7,711 nt of DNA from Deltaproteobacteria bacterium RBG_16_44_11 (GTDB taxonomy: Bacteria; Desulfobacterota; Syntrophia; Syntrophales; Smithellaceae), in assembly GCA_001797845.1 (NCBI GenBank), contig MGQN01000006.1, positions 31,949 through 39,659 on the forward strand, read 5' to 3'. The notes beneath the pieces are model-generated. The model saw nothing but the letters and a program-made list of their open reading frames with translations. It had not been told where the DNA came from and did not search any database. The position numbers were made by a program, and so were the translations under genes. Shown here piece after piece: positions 5,718 to 7,711 of this stretch. The stretch's first letter is position 1. Every line of letters begins with the position of its first letter.

Positions 5718-6899
5718 TTAGCGAGTGTCATTGATCGCTTCCGCAAATCCCTCCATCGAATTAATTATCGTCACGTCGTCAACACAGTAGGCAATACGAA
5801 AATATCCGGGACCCCCAAAGCCGCTGCCGGGAACAACCAGAATGTTTTTCTTTAAAAGTGTTTTGACAAATTCCACATCATCGGGAATCGGGCTTTGGAC
5901 AAATAAATAAAACGCTCCTTGCGGTTTTTCAAATTTATATCCGGCGCTAGACAGCCCTTCGCAGAGCATATCTCGCTTTTTTTGATACACTTTTACATCA
6001 ACTGCCGCCTCCTGCAATTTGGCCACAATTCTTTGCATCAGCGCCGGCGCGTGGACATAGCCCAATATTCGTGTGCAGAGAATTAAAGCGCTAATCAAAT
6101 CAGCACAATTATCAATTTCGGGATTAACGGCAATGTATCCGATTCTTTCCCCCGGCAAAGAAAGCGTCTTGGAATAAGAATAAGCGACAATAGCATTTTT
6201 GTAAGCCTTTAAGATGCTGGGCACGGTAACACCATCGTAAACGATTTCTACATATGGTTCATCGGAAATAAGATAAATTGTTTTATTCAACTCCTTACCC
6301 TTTTCCGTCAGCAATTTAGCCAGGTCGTTTATACTCTGCTGATTATAGACTTTACCCGTCGGGTTATTAGGTGAATTGATCAAAACGGCTTTAGTATTAT
6401 CGTTTATTGCCGCGGCAATGGCCTCAATGTTGAGGGAAAAATCATCATTGGTTTTTACAAATTTTACGACGCCACGATAATTATCAATGTAAAAAGGGTA
6501 TTCGACAAAATAAGGCGTAAGCACAATTACTTCATCGCCCGGATCAAGCAGAGATTTGAAAATAACATTCAAGGCTCCGGCGGCGCCGCACGACATAATC
6601 ACATTATCGGCGGCAAGCTTCAAATTTTGCGTCTTGTTTATTTTTTCCGCAATGGCCTGACGCGTCTCCACAAAACCGGCATTAGGAGCATAGCCGTGCT
6701 TCATAGGAATAATCCTTGCGGCAAGACTTATCAACTCATTTTTGAATTCTTCCGGCGGCTCTATATTGGGATTGCCCAAACTGAAATCATAAACTTTATC
6801 CGCGCCGTATTTCTTTTTCAGAATAGCGCCTTCTTCAAACATCTTTCTAATCATCGATGATTTCGAAATGGACGCTTTAATTTTTCGGGCAATAGCCAT
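5718..6899 (-). CDS. Class I/II PLP-dependent aminotransferase (AspB-like)
   Basis: The 393-residue cytosolic enzyme is a fold-type I aminotransferase; family members transfer amino groups from amino acids such as aspartate, aromatic residues or alanine to 2-oxo acids. Visible motifs: GNPNIEPP (42-49), the phosphate-loop SCGAAGAL (103-110), Tyr130, NSPNNPTG with Asn179, SDEPY with Asp213 and Tyr216, the YSYSKTLSLPGER segment with PLP-binding Lys244 and Arg252, and FRIAY with Arg368, which grips the substrate carboxylate. All key residues are present and the length is normal. Substrate specificity cannot be decided from sequence. AAGGAG (6909-6914) lies 9 nt before the ATG. It follows the DUF5668-like gene by 42 nt and is probably cotranscribed. 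Confidence 0.94.
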   Translation of the reverse strand: MAIARKIKASISKSSMIRKMFEEGAILKKKYGADKVYDFSLGNPNIEPPEEFKNELISLAARIIPMKHGYAPNAGFVETRQAIAEKINKTQNLKLAADNVIMSCGAAGALNVIFKSLLDPGDEVIVLTPYFVEYPFYIDNYRGVVKFVKTNDDFSLNIEAIAAAINDNTKAVLINSPNNPTGKVYNQQSINDLAKLLTEKGKELNKTIYLISDEPYVEIVYDGVTVPSILKAYKNAIVAYSYSKTLSLPGERIGYIAVNPEIDNCADLISALILCTRILGYVHAPALMQRIVAKLQEAAVDVKVYQKKRDMLCEGLSSAGYKFEKPQGAFYLFVQSPIPDDVEFVKTLLKKNILVVPGSGFGGPGYFRIAYCVDDVTIINSMEGFAEAINDTR

Positions 6900-6941
6900 A
6901 AAAATAAACTCCTTAAATAACTTACTGAAAACCAGTTACGC

Positions 6942-7259
6942 TTAAGAACTATGCTTCTTGCGTTTCAATAAAACAAAAATGCCCAGCAAAATTAATATGG
7001 CCGGTAAAATATATTGGGAATACTTATATAGTTCCATACTATAGAACTCGGTAATTAAAAATAGTATTCCCACAATAGTTATAAACCAGCCGCCGATGTC
7101 TCTGAATCTCTGAATCAGGGTGCAGATGCCGACGACGATCAGCAATATCGGCCAGGTTTTTCCGAAAGAATAAATTTCTGCCTTGGAAAGGTAAATCAAA
7201 ATACCCAAAGTAATTAAAATCATGCCACCGGTAAGAATGTTGTGCTTTTCTTTTGCCAT
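6942..7259 (-). CDS. Four-helix membrane protein, DUF5668/LiaF-N-like
   Basis: The 105-residue protein is nearly all membrane-spanning: hydrophobic segments at about residues 8-25, 35-50, 56-71 and 82-98, ending in a basic tail (KRKKHSS) that should stay in the cytoplasm. The GGMILITLGILIYL and TWPILLIVVGICTLIQR stretches match the LiaF N-terminal membrane region/DUF5668 pattern found in cell-envelope stress proteins, although the C-terminal domain of LiaF is absent. The two halves are similar to each other: each has a GG-start helix, a YS-containing loop, a Pro-Ile-Leu helix and a basic end. AAGGAG (7269-7274) lies 9 nt before the ATG. It sits between the slipin and aminotransferase genes, all in one direction. 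Function unknown. Confidence 0.82.
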   Translation of the reverse strand: MAKEKHNILTGGMILITLGILIYLSKAEIYSFGKTWPILLIVVGICTLIQRFRDIGGWFITIVGILFLITEFYSMELYKYSQYILPAILILLGIFVLLKRKKHSS

Positions 7260-7290
7260 AAAAATAATCTCCTTATTCTTTTATCTTTAA

Positions 7291-7314
7291 GCGGCCGGAT
7301 TTGACTCCGGCCGC
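7291..7314. terminator. GC-rich hairpin between slipin and DUF5668-like genes
   Basis: GCGGCCGGA (7291-7299) pairs perfectly with TCCGGCCGC (7306-7314) around a 6-nt loop, giving a very stable 9-bp stem. On the minus strand it follows the slipin gene by about 140 nt and precedes the next ribosome binding site by about 17 nt. The sequence after it there (TTAAAGATAAAAG) lacks a clear U-run. It could end slipin transcripts, act as a leader hairpin, or protect a processed 5' end. Confidence 0.4.
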
Positions 7315-7322
7315 ATTAATTG

Positions 7323-7448
7323 TTGAAACTCCAATTTCAAAAACGTAGTGCATAACCTAAAGGTCACGTCACCGCCAAAGCTTGCAAGTCTAATTATCCC
7401 GCAAAGCGGAGGGAATGAACTACAAAGCGTACTTTGCAATTAATTCCC
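7323..7448. repeat. Cluster of short hairpins downstream of slipin gene
   Basis: Several inverted repeats crowd this short gap: TTGAAA/TTTCAA (7323-7340, 6-nt loop), CCGC/GCGG (7399-7409, AAA loop), and GGGAAT/ATTCCC (7411-7448) enclosing CAAAG/CTTTG (7423-7436). The motif CAAAGC appears three times (7376, 7402, 7423). None is followed by a U-run in the minus direction. They could form a structured 3' end for slipin mRNA. Confidence 0.35.
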
Positions 7449-7453
7449 GTGGC

Positions 7454-7711
7454 TTATAATTTCTCCGCCAACTTTAAAAATGGTTTGAACAAATCAATCG
7501 GTATGGGGAAAACCGTTGTGGAATTGTTTTCTGCCGCAATCTGATTTAATGTCTGCAGGTAGCGCAGTTGCAGAGACATCGGCTGTGTTTCCATCAAAGC
7601 TGCTGCATCGACAAGCTTTTGCGCTGCCTGGAATTCGCCTGCGGCATTGATAACCTTCGCTCTTCTTTCTCTTTCCGCTTCTGCCTGCTTGGCCATGGCT
7701 CGCTTCATTTC
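7454..7711 (-). CDS. Slipin/stomatin-like SPFH protein, C-terminal part (start outside window)
   Basis: The frame is open from the window edge to a TAA at 7454-7456 and encodes 85 C-terminal residues. They match the end of bacterial slipins (band 7/SPFH superfamily): a charged coiled-coil helix (KRAMAKQAEAERERRAKVINAAGEFQAA), the LRYLQTLNQIAAENNST segment, and the conserved ending TVFPIPIDLF. Such proteins are anchored in the inner membrane by an N-terminal hairpin, form large oligomers and often partner with an NfeD protease-like protein. No NfeD gene follows here; it may lie upstream of the window. The SPFH domain itself is not visible. Family identification is good despite truncation. Confidence 0.88.
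   Translation of the reverse strand, partial: EMKRAMAKQAEAERERRAKVINAAGEFQAAQKLVDAAALMETQPMSLQLRYLQTLNQIAAENNSTTVFPIPIDLFKPFLKLAEKL

Noticed and set aside
6627..6860. 77-residue plus-strand frame inside the aminotransferase gene
   Set aside because: It is antisense to conserved aminotransferase sequence and resembles no family.

Overview
The window is an ordinary bacterial chromosome segment: moderately AT-rich, densely coding, with Shine-Dalgarno-led genes and no rRNA, tRNA, CRISPR array or transposase. An NAD-dependent DNA ligase rules out an archaeal or eukaryotic nuclear source. The combination of LigA, acylphosphatase, a slipin-type SPFH protein and Phd/PIN plus HigA toxin-antitoxin genes suggests a Gram-negative anaerobe of the Desulfobacterota (Deltaproteobacteria) type. 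That placement is an inference from gene style and is weak.

Layout. (1) 1-326, minus: the N-terminal part of a YfcE/MJ0936-type metallophosphoesterase, diverging from (2) 428-2721, plus: ligA and an acylphosphatase gene with a 4-nt stop/start overlap. Two back-to-back promoters fit in the 101-bp divergent gap. Both lie so close to their start codons that the transcripts would be leaderless or nearly so. (3) 2801-3850, plus: a promoter followed by a Phd-fold antitoxin, a PIN-domain toxin and a stand-alone HigA antitoxin, packed as one operon and followed by an AT-rich terminator-like hairpin. (4) 3851-4226: gene-free, AT-rich DNA with a REP-like nested palindrome. (5) 4227-5245, minus: two small secreted or membrane-anchored proteins with very strong ribosome binding sites, plus a possible 46-codon ORF behind them; none is assigned to a known function. 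(6) 5246-5717: no convincing gene, but a decayed lipoprotein-like ORF and a perfect 9-bp inverted repeat. (7) 5718-7711, minus: the 3' end of a slipin gene, a four-helix DUF5668-like membrane protein, and a class I/II PLP aminotransferase.

How the genes relate. LigA seals nicks in DNA replication and repair, and the acylphosphatase is probably made by translational coupling with it. The toxin-antitoxin cluster is a typical accessory insertion behind housekeeping genes. The block of unassigned secreted proteins lies between two palindromic elements and may also be accessory. The slipin, DUF5668 protein and aminotransferase read in the same direction, but their functions are not obviously connected.

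I see no clear new defence or mobile system. The points most worth checking are the three-gene toxin-antitoxin operon with an orphan HigA, the leaderless-type divergent promoters, and the unassigned secreted-protein cluster.
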